Assembly: GCA_021234155.1 (NCBI GenBank)
Contig: JAJEKV010000140.1
Location: 1,335,407 to 1,399,406, forward strand
DNA: 64,000 nucleotides
Origin: Isoetes taiwanensis
Taxonomy: Eukaryota; Streptophyta; Lycopodiopsida; Isoetales; Isoetaceae
Direction: 5' to 3'
Shown: positions 45,111 through 54,294 of the stretch, one piece after another
How positions within the stretch are numbered: the stretch's first letter is position 1
Layout: the number at the start of each line of letters is the position of its first letter
The notes under the pieces: generated by a model
Databases searched by the model: none
Seen by the model: the letters and a program-made list of their open reading frames with translations, nothing else
What the model was told of the DNA's origin: nothing
Translations under genes and position numbers: made by a program

Positions 45111-46497
45111 GGCCTTCCCTTAATCGTGGAAATTACCTTATCTTGGCTCTCGCTTGCTCGTATCTATTGCGGCAAAGATATGACACTCACCACAATGTAG
45201 TCGGCGGGCCTCCTCGCCGCCGTCGTCGTCGACGAGGGGTGTCCCAATCTCCCAACTCGCTAGCCATTTGCACTCATGGCGTATGGGCGATTCGCGAGCC
45301 CTATGGCTTTGGCTGGAAGCACCGAAACAAAGCCGCTTTTCTATGCACTCCTGTCTCTTTTCCTTGGGCATGGCCTGCAAAAAGGATCGCACTGCCTTGG
45401 AGTAGTTTGACCCTTCCTGCTTATCTTTGAAGGACACCTGCTTCTTCGTCTTTGCTTCCCTTGATTGCCACTATATGGGACTCTAGCTGGTCCGGGGTCA
45501 TCGTCCTTGGGCTAAAGCGCACTGCTTTGCCTTGCCTTTATCTTGGTAATATTGCCATACGCCCCGCTATTACGAGGTCCGTTCCTTGCAAGCTTATTGC
45601 CTTGGACTCGCTTCGATCTTGTTCTAGGGTTTATTGCCCCTTACAAGCTTGCGGATCTCCTCATTCGGACCTTCAATGTAGCTTTCTCTTTGCATGCTTC
45701 TCACCTAACTTTGGCACATCTGACCTCGGCCTCATGAACTCCTCACAGTATATTTCTGCAGACGACTTGTTGCCTTGCCGCTTTGTAGAAGCTTCTTTGC
45801 ATCATCTTTGGACTTGTGCTCTCTTGGGCGTAATGGGCTTGAAGGCTTTAGCAAACTTCGAACACGCAAGCATCCTGCTTAAGCCATGAGCTTTGGCATA
45901 ATCCTTCCACCAAATGCGTCTTTGCTCCTTTTCGGGTTTCTTTGTTGCGACCCGCCTTTATCCTTATCCTTCATGCCATAAAGCGTTGCCATATTCACTC
46001 ATCTCGTCAAGCCAAGCTTCGGCCTCCATGCCTGACCTATTCTCGCCTGAGAATTGCTCGAGCTTCCTGGCCTTCCAGACATTTCCCAATGCCGAGTCCA
46101 CTTTCTTCTGGTAGTCAGAGGTTCTTGTGTCCCTTTGCCGTCCGTCCGGGGCGTTCCTCTGCCTTCCATCTGTTTCGGTCTTGGTTACGCTCTTCTTCTT
46201 CCACCGGGTCGGGTCGAATCGAGCTTGAGTCGGAGTCCGGCTGGGGGACCTTCTCTCTTGCCCCTCTTTTTTTGTCTCTTCTGTTCTCGTTTTGCCGTAA
46301 ACTGCGGCGGTTGGCGTCCCACCGAACTGCTCACAGCGTGCGGCTAGCAAAGCCTTTATCTGGTCGAGGTCCGTCCTCATTTGCGATATTTCTTCTTCTG
46401 GGGTCATTTGTCCAAATTCTTCAAGCAGGTTCCTTGCCGGCCGTGGCCTGGGCGGACTCTGATCTTCCATAAGTTCTGTTCTCCTGCGTTTAGGCAT
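45111..46497 (-). pseudogene. Layer 3 Gag, frameshifted
   Basis: The start MPKRRRTELMEDQSPPRPRP at 46497 is followed by a helical segment and the gag signature LEQFSGENRSG..AEAWLDEMSEY (about 46060-45990), where the frame is lost at 45964. Later gag segments appear in other frames (45437-45138: SNYSKAVRSFLQAMPKEKR.., CGECH..). The expected CCHC knuckle is not intact. The N-terminal 177 codons are a clean frame. Confidence 0.75.
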
Positions 46498-46674
46498 CTA
46501 GCTGCATACACAAGTGGTTCATAGCTATATGGTTAGTTTTCCTTGTTTTCTTGCATTATTTATGTTTATTGGCATGGTTGGGGATACACAATATATCAAC
46601 AAAACATTTATAGAGCAAACGAAATTCTATTCATATTTTATATTATGCTAATACAAAGTTACAACTACTGCCAA
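46498..46674. other. AT-rich spacer in layer 3
   Basis: Short intergenic segment between the ORF C stop and gag. It contains TTGCATTATTTATG and could hold a subgenomic start, but no clear signal was seen. Confidence 0.3.
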
Positions 46675-47507
46675 TCATTCTTGCTGCCGCCGGTAAGATG
46701 GATTATCCTCTAGGAACTTTTTCACTTGGGCTGTTCCCACTGAATGGCCCAAGTTCCTAAGGACATTGGCTGAAGATCCCCCCTGTATAGCTCTCGCCAA
46801 GTCTTCTATTCTGCGGTTGGAGGTATAGGCTGCTGTCACCGCCAATCTTGCCTGCCGCCTGTAAGGTATGGCGAAGTCGAAGACGTCGAGTGCTACCGCT
46901 CTCTTCACCAGGATTGCATACTCGGTATTAAGGGGTAACCGCGCATGCCGGCCGAATCCTGAAAGTGCAATCAGCAACGATACTCCTTCCTCGCCTCTGG
47001 GGGTGAACTTGCGGTGGATTACCGCTATTCTTCCATCCATCAGCAGTGGCAGGTAATACCGTAGCGACAATGGTTTGCGAGACGGGTCCTCGGCCACTCG
47101 GTATCCAGCTCTGTGTCTGCTTCCGAAGTCATCAACCTCCACCGTGGTGAGCTCCCTGTAGTCTCTGACTGTTGCTGAAGCCCTCGAGGTGGGCCGCTGT
47201 CCTCTCGGGGGAGGTCTTTGCGGACGAGCTTGATTAAGATGTTTGAGGTCGCATAGCGGATCCCCATCGTTCACGAAGAGCAAGGAACTCTTCCTCCGTC
47301 GGTAGCTTGTTCTCCGCCTTTGTCCGCCTCCATGATCGGCCGATGATCTTTGTAGGCTTGGATGTCGGAGGTAAACTCTCCCGTGTAAGTGTCGGCTTCC
47401 CTTACTTGGAGGGGAAAGTCGGACTCTCCTCGGACGATGAAGTCGCCCAAGTCCGGATTGCCGGAGTTGGTGCAGCAACTCTTGGTCGGTACTCCCTTTC
47501 CCCGCAC
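46675..47507 (-). pseudogene. Layer 3 accessory ORF C (unknown)
   Basis: Two minus-strand frames seem to belong together: 47507-47271 (MRGKGVPTKSCCTNSGNPDL ..) and, after a frame change near 47270, the C-terminal two-thirds of 47478-46675 (VRDYRELTTVEVDDFGSRHR .., RYYLPLLMDGRIAVIHRKFT .., LNTEYAILVKRAVALDVFDF .., ending ..DNPSYRRQQE). I do not recognise the family. The C-terminal 180 residues look like a folded, mixed alpha/beta domain. It lies between the H3-like gene and gag, where standard chromoviruses have nothing. Confidence 0.5.
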
Positions 47508-47582
47508 TCGGGAGGTTTTGAATGTCGCTTAGGAGCAGAAACTCCTCACCTTCGATAATAATGGGAGCTAGGCTTGTGATGC

Positions 47583-48187
47583 CTAACCCGGAGGGGGTGG
47601 CGACTCGAGAGTCTGCTTAGGCTTCTTTCGAGAAGTCTTGCCACTCTGCTCGCTTGTCGCCGCTCCTCGCCGGGTCGAGCTTGACATAGTCTTCCTCTTC
47701 TTCGATTCACGTTCGTCCGAAGTCTTCTTCCTTCCCTTCTCTCTGCTCATACCGTGTGAGGAGCCGCTGTTGTCTAACGCCACAGCCAATGGGTCCACGT
47801 CCATGGGGGAATGGAGGTTTCCCCCACGGTGTTCTCGGCACGGTGGGTGAGAAAGATTGCCAAGGCAGTGTTGAAAGAGAAGTACTTGATCCTATTGACA
47901 GTTAGGACCATTGGCTCAGGTGTGCGGTGCGCTTTGTTTGTGAGGTATTTGGCGATGTTCGGGACATCGTCCAATGCTGCCTGCAGGGACTGTCTAGGAA
48001 CAAAATAGCCTACACAAGGGGGGAGTTGCACTAGCGCTGGTTCTACCCTAGCTTGGAACTCAGTCAAGACTCTACTATAAGCTGGGGTCGCGTGCAAGGT
48101 TGCTTGGACATCTACCTCCTTCCTGAAGATTTGGAAGATTTGGTCGACGTCGGCCTCAAGAAAGCATGATTGGGGCGGCTGTACCAT
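47583..48187 (-). pseudogene. Layer 3 accessory ORF B (unknown, basic C-terminus)
   Basis: Frame 48187-47774 (MVQPPQSCFLEADVDQIFQI .., VEPALVQLPPCVGYFVPRQS .., VNRIKYFSFNTALAIFLTHR ..) passes by one frame change near 47800 into 47804-47583, a Lys/Arg/Ser-rich tail (MSREKGRKKTSDERESKKRK .., ending PKQTLESPPPPG). The tail looks like a nuclear-localisation or nucleic-acid-binding region. The N-terminal domain is not one I recognise. I compared it by eye with histones H2A, H2B and H4 and saw no convincing match. Confidence 0.5.
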
Positions 48188-48522
48188 CTGTGGAAATCAG
48201 AAGTTGCCATTGACTAATTGCAGAAGAGGGTAACAAACGGTTGCAAGAGCGCCTCAGGGAGTTGAGAAATCGGCTAGAAGGGCAGGAGCGGATTTGTAGG
48301 GTGCTATCTGAGAAATGAGGGGTCTATTTATAGAAAAGGGGAAAACCCTAATTTTTGGATGACTTGAAAATTTCCTAGGATTGGGTAATTCTAGCCTATC
48401 TGAGGTCAAAATGGGAGTTTGAGGACTATATGAGATGCTTGAACAAGGCTAGATTACCTAAAAGATGCTATGCAATAGGTTGAAGGTGACTTTGACAAGT
48501 CCTGGTGAAGAAATGGTAAGAG

Positions 48523-48589
48523 GTCTCACAGCTTGCGCCTCGCTTCAAAACTAACTTTTAGTTCTTTGACCAGGCGCGAGCTGTGAGAC
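48523..48589. repeat. 67-bp stem-loop palindrome, copy 1
   Basis: GTCTCACAGCTTGCGCCTCG..CCAGGCGCGAGCTGTGAGAC. The arms pair over about 30 nt with a few mismatches. It lies exactly 200 bp from copy 2, downstream (on the minus strand) of the H3-like ORF. Confidence 0.95.
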
Positions 48590-48722
48590 ATCAGTCTCAT
48601 TTCGATCAAAAGGTGTCTAATTTGGGTAAACTAATGGTGTAAGGATGATGGACTCATCAAATTAGGCAGAATTGACCCCTTATTTGGTCGATTTGGAGCT
48701 GTTTTGGTCAAGTTTGGGCGAG

Positions 48723-48789
48723 GTCTCACAGCTTGCGCCTCGCTTCAAAACTAACTTTTAGTTTTGCGACCAGGCGCGAGCTGTGAGAC
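48723..48789. repeat. 67-bp stem-loop palindrome, copy 2
   Basis: Same arms as copy 1; the inner part reads AACTTTTAGTTTTGCGACCA. It lies about 150 bp past the H3-like stop codon on the minus strand. Confidence 0.95.
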
Positions 48790-48937
48790 ATCATGTCTTT
48801 CGGCTTGCAAATGTCCTATTTCACTGAAATAACATCTAAAACTCATTAATTCGCTCTAATTAATCAAGTTTATGCAATCAAGGTACACAAAACTACTCTT
48901 ATATTATAAAAATTTTAATTATTTACAAAACAAGGTT

Positions 48938-50191
48938 CTAAGGCCGTTCTCCCTTTATGCGGCTCGCAAGATACATGTCTTGTCGCATTAGGGTTACCCG
49001 CTTGGCGTGCACAATGCAAGCTGTTGAATCTTCAAAATGTTGCACTATCTTTGCCTCAGCCGCCTCTTGCATTGCCAGCAGCGCCTCATCCGTGACTCTG
49101 AAGTCTGTCCTGTAGGCCTGCATCACTTCTCGCACTAACCGAGCAAAGGGGGCTCGGGGAATTAGAAGACCGTAGCTGCGCTGGAAGTGCCTAATCTCCC
49201 TTAACGCTCTCCTCTCCACCTCCTTTCTGTCAATTCTCTTCTTGGGTGGTGGCTTGGGAACCTTGGGCTTTGGTGGTGGCGGCTTTAAGGTCTGCTCCTT
49301 CGTTGGTCGCCCTCCTTCGATGATTTTAACCCTGTTTTCTTCGTAATACTTATTGTAGGCCTCCCATTTCTTCATGTAGGCCTCATGCTCCCTCATCTTC
49401 CTCTCGTAAATCTTTACCCGGTCAGTGACGTAGGCTTCACGGGCAGGTCTTGGTTGTTTCTTCCTATCCCATGCCGGGTATTCAGGGGGCTTCTGCACTT
49501 GGTCTTGCTGGGGTTGCCCCGGTGCCGGCTGCTCAGGTACTTCCTTCTCGTCGCCTGGGTGCTTAGAAGAGCTTCCACCTGCAGCATTAGGGTTGAAGTC
49601 CTCGTCAGAAGAGTCGTCGGAAGGGTTTGGGGGTTCGTCGGGTTGCCGCTCCTTGATGACAATCTTGGGGTTTGGCCTCTTCCTTGGCGGGCAATCCTTC
49701 GTCCTCCTTGTGCTCGCCACGAACTTCCCTTTCGCCTTCTTCTTCTCTTCTGCTGCCTTCTGTTCTTCCTCCTCCCTTTTCCTCTTTTTGTCTTCCTTTC
49801 TCTTTTCTCTGCGCTCGTACTTTCTGATGAACCTTCTAAGGTCTGCTACCTCTGCCGGCCCCAGACCTGTCACCTGCTGATCCTGTTCGAGGATCTCCGT
49901 GGCTGCATCTGAATGGTCTTCTTCTTGTTCTTGCTGCCGGATCTCCCGCTCTATTTCTTCATACACCTCCCTTGTCTCCTCGTCCATGGAGTTCGGTGAT
50001 GTGGCCTCGTCCTGCTCCGCCTGCTGGTTGAAGACGTCGATCAGATCGGACGTGTCCTGCTCTTCGTCCGAAGGCGATCGACCCCCTCTCGCGAGCCTCT
50101 CGCGAAGCATCTTCCGAATGATCTCAGCCTCAGTGGCGCTGGTAGTTTCGCCTGGGCGACGCTTCCTGGCGGTCTGTTTGGTTCGGGCCAT
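48938..50191 (-). CDS. Histone H3-like protein with H3 tail, long charged linker and H3/CENH3-like fold
   Basis: 417 residues, intronless, start ATG 50191. Residues 1-9 (MARTKQTAR) plus K10 equal the canonical H3 N-terminus, so the positions of H3 K4 and K9 are kept; H3 S10 is replaced by R. Residues ~11-328 are a highly charged linker (acidic near 40-130, Lys/Glu-rich near 140-170, Pro/Lys-rich near 300-325). Residues 329-417 form an H3 histone fold: ALREIRHFQRSYGLLIPRAP (alpha-N/alpha-1), EALLAMQEAAEAKIVQHFED (alpha-2), CIVHAKRVTLMRQDMYLASR (loop 2/alpha-3), ending GERP. The Cys, His, Arg and Asp of the H3-H3 four-helix bundle are kept. LLIPRAPF, EALLA.QEAAE and LMRQD recall plant CENH3, but loop 1 is not lengthened. 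The fold could enter nucleosomes or mimic H3; both are inference. Its place inside the element, between leader and gag, is direct observation. Confidence 0.95.
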   Translation of the reverse strand: MARTKQTARKRRPGETTSATEAEIIRKMLRERLARGGRSPSDEEQDTSDLIDVFNQQAEQDEATSPNSMDEETREVYEEIEREIRQQEQEEDHSDAATEILEQDQQVTGLGPAEVADLRRFIRKYERREKRKEDKKRKREEEEQKAAEEKKKAKGKFVASTRRTKDCPPRKRPNPKIVIKERQPDEPPNPSDDSSDEDFNPNAAGGSSSKHPGDEKEVPEQPAPGQPQQDQVQKPPEYPAWDRKKQPRPAREAYVTDRVKIYERKMREHEAYMKKWEAYNKYYEENRVKIIEGGRPTKEQTLKPPPPKPKVPKPPPKKRIDRKEVERRALREIRHFQRSYGLLIPRAPFARLVREVMQAYRTDFRVTDEALLAMQEAAEAKIVQHFEDSTACIVHAKRVTLMRQDMYLASRIKGERP

Positions 50192-50400
50192 ACTTTACGG
50201 ATCGTCGATCGGGTAAAAGCGCCCAAAGATCGCCTAAGTTGGGAAGAGCGGATTTCTAGGGCTTGGACGAAGAAATGGGGGGTTCACATCTATTTATAGC
50301 TTGGAGAATTTTAGGTCAAAACTCAAGTTGCTCCATTTAACATGCTAAGGCACCAACTTAGTTAAAACTTATACTTATTTCAGACTTTTTCTATCTATTG

Positions 50401-50467
50401 GTCTCACAGCTTGCGCCTCGCTTCAAAACTAAAATTTAGTTTTGCGACCAGGCGCGAGCTGTGAGAT
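50401..50467. repeat. 67-bp stem-loop palindrome, copy 3
   Basis: Inner part AAAATTTAGTTTTGCGACCA, last base T instead of C. It lies about 210 bp upstream of the H3-like start codon. Confidence 0.95.
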
Positions 50468-50590
50468 CTCATACATTTCTAGGGTTTTTGGGTAATTAAA
50501 ACATGCTATTCTAACTAATTCCTACCTTAGAATTAGCCTTACCACCTTACTTTTCTCAAATTCATCATGTTTTGGTGTTCTTGGCTCGAT

Positions 50591-50657
50591 GTCTCACAGC
50601 TTGCGCCTCGCTTCAAAACTAACTTTTAGTTCTTCAACCAGGCGCGAGCTGTGAGAC
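50591..50657. repeat. 67-bp stem-loop palindrome, copy 4
   Basis: GTCTCACAGCTTGCGCCTCG.. with inner TTAGTTCTTCAACCAGG, 190 bp from copy 3. Confidence 0.95.
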
Positions 50658-50847
50658 CACCTCACTTGGAAAAATTTTGGCTCATTCTTTTTAATCCTGT
50701 TAGATTCCAATTCACTTAATTGTTACTAGCTTAGCATAAACTACAAAGATGAGAAAAAATTTTCCCACTTTTCGAGGCTTGAGGATCCTATCAAGTCAGT
50801 ACTACTGGAACATGGCCAGTGCTTTGCTCTTGGTCTCCAAGAACATT

Positions 50848-50859
50848 GCTCTGATACCA
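50848..50859 (-). promoter_or_regulatory. Layer 3 primer-binding site (initiator tRNA-Met)
   Basis: On the minus strand TGGTATCAGAGC follows the 5' LTR after one base. It is the classic complement of the plant initiator methionine tRNA 3' end and fixes the orientation of the element. Confidence 0.95.
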
Positions 50860-50860
50860 C

Positions 50861-52413
50861 TGTGACGTCCCCTACTCGTATACGGTGCCCTCACCGTATA
50901 CAAACAGGAGTTCTTCCCCCACACCAGCTCCATGCTGAGGGGCCCTCCACGTATCCTTTGCACCGTAACGAGTCCCAGTGGGAAGAGTGAAGGTGTCATT
51001 CTACCCTGTCTCCCTCAGGGCCTACCTAGCTGCGGAAGCGTAAACATACATGTCAGTACTCAACATAATCCTCCATCCACCCAGAAGGGTGGAATATCAA
51101 CATCTGCATAGACAATGGTCAGCACATCACATAGGGAATCCTACCCAAGGCTCGGACTCAAGGGGTGGTGGCGGCTTGGGTCTCGAGTTCATTGCGAGGC
51201 AGAAATTCATGGCAATGGATTTGGTGGCATAAGAACATGGCATAGGGTTGTCCACTCCATCCGCCCTCCACTGTGCACACTTTGCGAGTAGGTTGAAAAG
51301 TGTCGGGACACGACCGTAGCCCCCGGATGCATAGCGGAGGGGCTATTCTGGGGTCATCATCCCCAGTTCGATAGGGCGGTAGGGATCACTCCCTCCAGGA
51401 GATCTACATGCCGACTCAAGGTGACTAGAGGGCCACCGCCTCAGTGATTCGGTGATCCCACTGGAAAGTGTACACCACTTCACGGGTGTCGAGCCCATGC
51501 CTTACCCGCACTCAGTGGTAAGCCATTAGGCCTAGTCACAATGATCCCTGGTAGGCTTTACACACCAGAGGGATCGCTCAAGAGTCAGAACATGAACCTC
51601 CTTCTCAGCCAGTCTGGCCCCTTCACCCACAACCCGGTGTGGCTCTTGTACCACAGCCGAATCTACGGTGTGTGTGCTAGAGAGGCTACTCTAGGAGCAT
51701 CAACTACAAGCCTTAGGGCCTCTACCCCCCTTCCCAATACAAGGAGTTCACAAAGATACATCATCCATATACATCACAGAAGAACTAAAGAACTAGATCT
51801 AATCATAGAGTTAGGTTCTTTAGTTAGTGTCCGAGATCTAAGATCTAGATAGCTACTATGGGCAATTTAATAGTCTAAACTTACTGGTTCTATGACTAGA
51901 AGACGCCTTAAGCTATTAAATTGACCAAATACCTGATCCTTGAGCGGCTCCTCCTGACCTGAGTTCAACCATCCTGCTGAGCTGATCGAATTCAGGGAAA
52001 CTGATGGCGCAATTCGCTTGAGCAGCGTCTGGGAGGCGGTTTTGGCTCCTGGGGCAGCCAAAACTGAGCTCTAAAACCCTAAGGACGAAAACTAGCAAGC
52101 TAGGGTTTTCCTACCCTAAATAGACATGGGTTTAGGGCTAGGGTTTCCAATTACCCATTTTGGCATGTGGGATAATTGGAAAGGGCCCACTTGCCATTAA
52201 TGGCTAGGTGGCAAAATGTGCCTACATGGAAAAGTGTGCCCACATTAATGTGCACATGTGCACATTAATAATATATGAACACTCCTAGTAAGTTGCCCCT
52301 AGGGCTACTTACCTGGCTATCCGTTGGCGTATACGTCGGTCAGAGTGGCGTGTACGCGTGACGGGGCAGTACAGTATACGTCCTGGGACCGTATACTGTG
52401 CTGGAACGTCACA
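50861..52413 (-). repeat. Layer 3 5' LTR (1553 bp)
   Basis: It pairs with 39278-40833. It ends TGTGACGT/ACGTCACA and contains several GTATAC-centred palindromes within 60-100 bp of each end. Confidence 0.95.
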
Positions 52414-52418
52414 TATCC

Positions 52419-54294
52419 TCAACAGCAACCCTCTCAGCAAACACGGGCTCAAGGAAACCGTCCTCCATTTGATCCTTCCAAAGCCCAATGTTATCATTGT
52501 CACGCTTGGGGCCACACCACCACAGAGTGTCCTCAACTACCGCAAGTTCAAGTCCAACTTCCCGGATCTACTCAATCGGCTTCTGTCTGCCTCACCGCGT
52601 ATCAACTATGGGTGGCCAACGGCAAACAAGGCCCTCGCCCTGTTTTGCGCAAACCTCCACGGCCACCTCAACAACAGCGCCCTCAGCCAGTGGCGTCTTC
52701 TTCCACTTCCATGGATCAACAGGCTCAGGAGGAAATTTATCAGGCTCTCAACCCTCCTGTCCAACAGTCAAATTGGATTGGTCTTGTTGCGCGTCACAAC
52801 CGGACTTCCCGCCCTTTGACTATCATTCCTAATCACACGCAACCTGCCTTTGCAGTAGACACCATTCCTCATGATGATGAAAAACGAGTACACTTTGCTC
52901 CTGATCTTGACAAGCTCATGCCTCATGTCATGCCCAAAGTAAGACAAAGCATTTTGAAACTTATGCAGGCTGCTGAAGGCAGAACCTTGGCGAATGTTCA
53001 TGCCACCACACGCGCCCAGCAGCGTCAGGCGGAGCCCTCCACCTCCACGGGCGGACGCTCTCACACGTATCCCAATATTGCTGCTGAGGTGGAGCTGCTC
53101 AAGGAAGTCTCCGCTTCTTTACCTCAATCTCCAGCTCCATTGGACCCAGCGGACCCTTTTTCACATGTTCCCTTGGAACTTCAAGAAGAACTTGCAAAAA
53201 TCAAGATTCCTTTGAGCCTCAGCACCATCTTGAAACTTTGTCCTGCTCTAAAAGATCAGCTACCTCTTCCCACGGTTCTGGTTGGAGCTGTAGCCACTTC
53301 AACACCCACGGTGCATGCCACGGTGGGCAATCAGCAGGTCAATCATGTTCAGATTGATGGTGGTAGTGCTGTCAATCTCATTACTGATAAACTCCGGAAG
53401 CAATTGGGGATCAAACAACTCTATCGTGCTCCTTATGACATCAAGTTGGCAAATGGCCATATCACGCGCCCTCAAGGCATAACTCCTCTTCTGCATATCA
53501 ACATTGGTGATCTAAAATTTCCCTTGGAATTTGGTGTATGGAAAGCAGGAGAGGATCCTGGTGATTATGAAATGCTTGTTGGCCGACCTTTTCTCAGACA
53601 AGCAAAAAGTATTCATTACTGGGCCACGGACCAACTTGTCATCACTGATGGCCATCTCAATGCCACTATGGACTTGGAAACGGGAAAATTGATTTCTGTT
53701 GAGCATGCGGAACCTTCCATCTCAGACACAGACTCGGAAGATGCCCAAAATATTTATCGTGTTCAAGCCCCTCCTGCAGGTCTCCCTCTCTCATCTTACC
53801 CTGAGTATACTGATCCTTGGGGTGAAATGACGCTCGATCAAGACCAGGCTGTGGCCGCTCTTCTGGACCCCTACCTGGCTTCCTGCAATCGTATCCAACG
53901 TCTTGATCACTTCTCGGAGCCACCTTCTTCTTCTGAGACAGTTGATGTTCATGCTGTCATGAAGCAACCTTTGATTGATGACACTCAGCAACCCCTCTTC
54001 TTCACCACGCACCATGCTCAGCCTCCTGTCATGATTCAGCCCCCTGCTCATACGATTGAGGACACGGAGGTTGTTCCTCACATTCAAACTCCAGCTGTGG
54101 AAGTTGTGGACCTTGGGACAAATCAACCGGTCCGCTTAGCTGCTGATCTTCCGTCTTCCTATAAAGCACGCGCTGTGACATTATTCAAGAAATTCAAACA
54201 CATTTTTGCTTGGAGCTACAAAGATCTTCGAGGCATCAAAAAAGACTTGGGGGAACTCACCATTCCTACCAAACCAGATGCCCGTCCAATCTAG
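52419..54294 (+). CDS. Layer 2 gag-pro, part 2 (third zinc knuckle, linker, protease)
   Basis: It continues Gag in frame after layer 3 (..YP|QQQPSQQ..). A third CX2CX4HX4C knuckle (CYHCHAWGHTTTEC) lies near 52497-52540, followed by a Pro/Gln-rich linker. The aspartic protease site VQIDGGSAVNLI (DGG codons at 53356-53364) and the GRPFLRQ block follow. An acidic spacer leads to the pre-RT segment (FKKFKHIFAWSYKDLRGIKK). The frame meets a TAG at 54292-54294 and pol continues in the same frame right after it. With part 1 the product is about 1108 residues. The protease would release Gag and Pol products. Confidence 0.93.

Larger units (their letters stand above)
50192..50847 (-). promoter_or_regulatory. 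Layer 3 leader between primer site and the H3-like ORF
   Basis: About 650 nt with two of the 67-bp stem-loops (50401-50467, 50591-50657). Such hairpins in a retroelement leader could act in packaging, dimerisation or translation, or as DNA sites. No direct evidence separates these. Confidence 0.5.
39278..52413 (-). mobile_element. Layer 3: chromovirus-type Ty3/gypsy element carrying a histone H3-like gene
   Basis: LTRs at 39278-40833 and 50861-52413, with perfect terminal TGTGACGT..ACGTCACA, flanked by TATCC (39273-39277 and 52414-52418). Orientation is minus: 5' LTR 50861-52413, initiator-Met primer site, leader with two hairpins, H3-like ORF, two more hairpins, two unknown ORFs, gag, protease, RT-RNase H-integrase-chromodomain, polypurine tract, 3' LTR. 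Total 13.1 kb, long for a chromovirus; the extra length lies between the 5' LTR and gag (about 4 kb). Gag and protease are frameshifted, while pol (from 44450) and the H3-like ORF are open. Confidence 0.97.

Noticed and set aside
47583-48187. ORF B as histone H4, H2A or H2B partner of the H3-like protein
   Set aside because: By-eye comparison with core histone fold motifs gave no convincing match.
48938-50191. H3-like ORF as an unrelated host gene captured by misassembly
   Set aside because: It lies between the primer site/leader and gag, on the element strand, framed by the paired stem-loops, with TSDs at the element ends; nothing suggests a join artefact, though read support was not available.
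48938-50191. Straightforward CENH3 assignment
   Set aside because: Some fold residues look CENH3-like, but the tail is canonical H3, loop 1 is not lengthened and a huge linker is present; it is neither a normal H3 nor a normal CENH3.
48523-50657. CRISPR-like array from four regularly repeated palindromes
   Set aside because: Plant nuclear context, spacers of ~130 bp to 1.6 kb, and a coding gene between the repeats; not a CRISPR.
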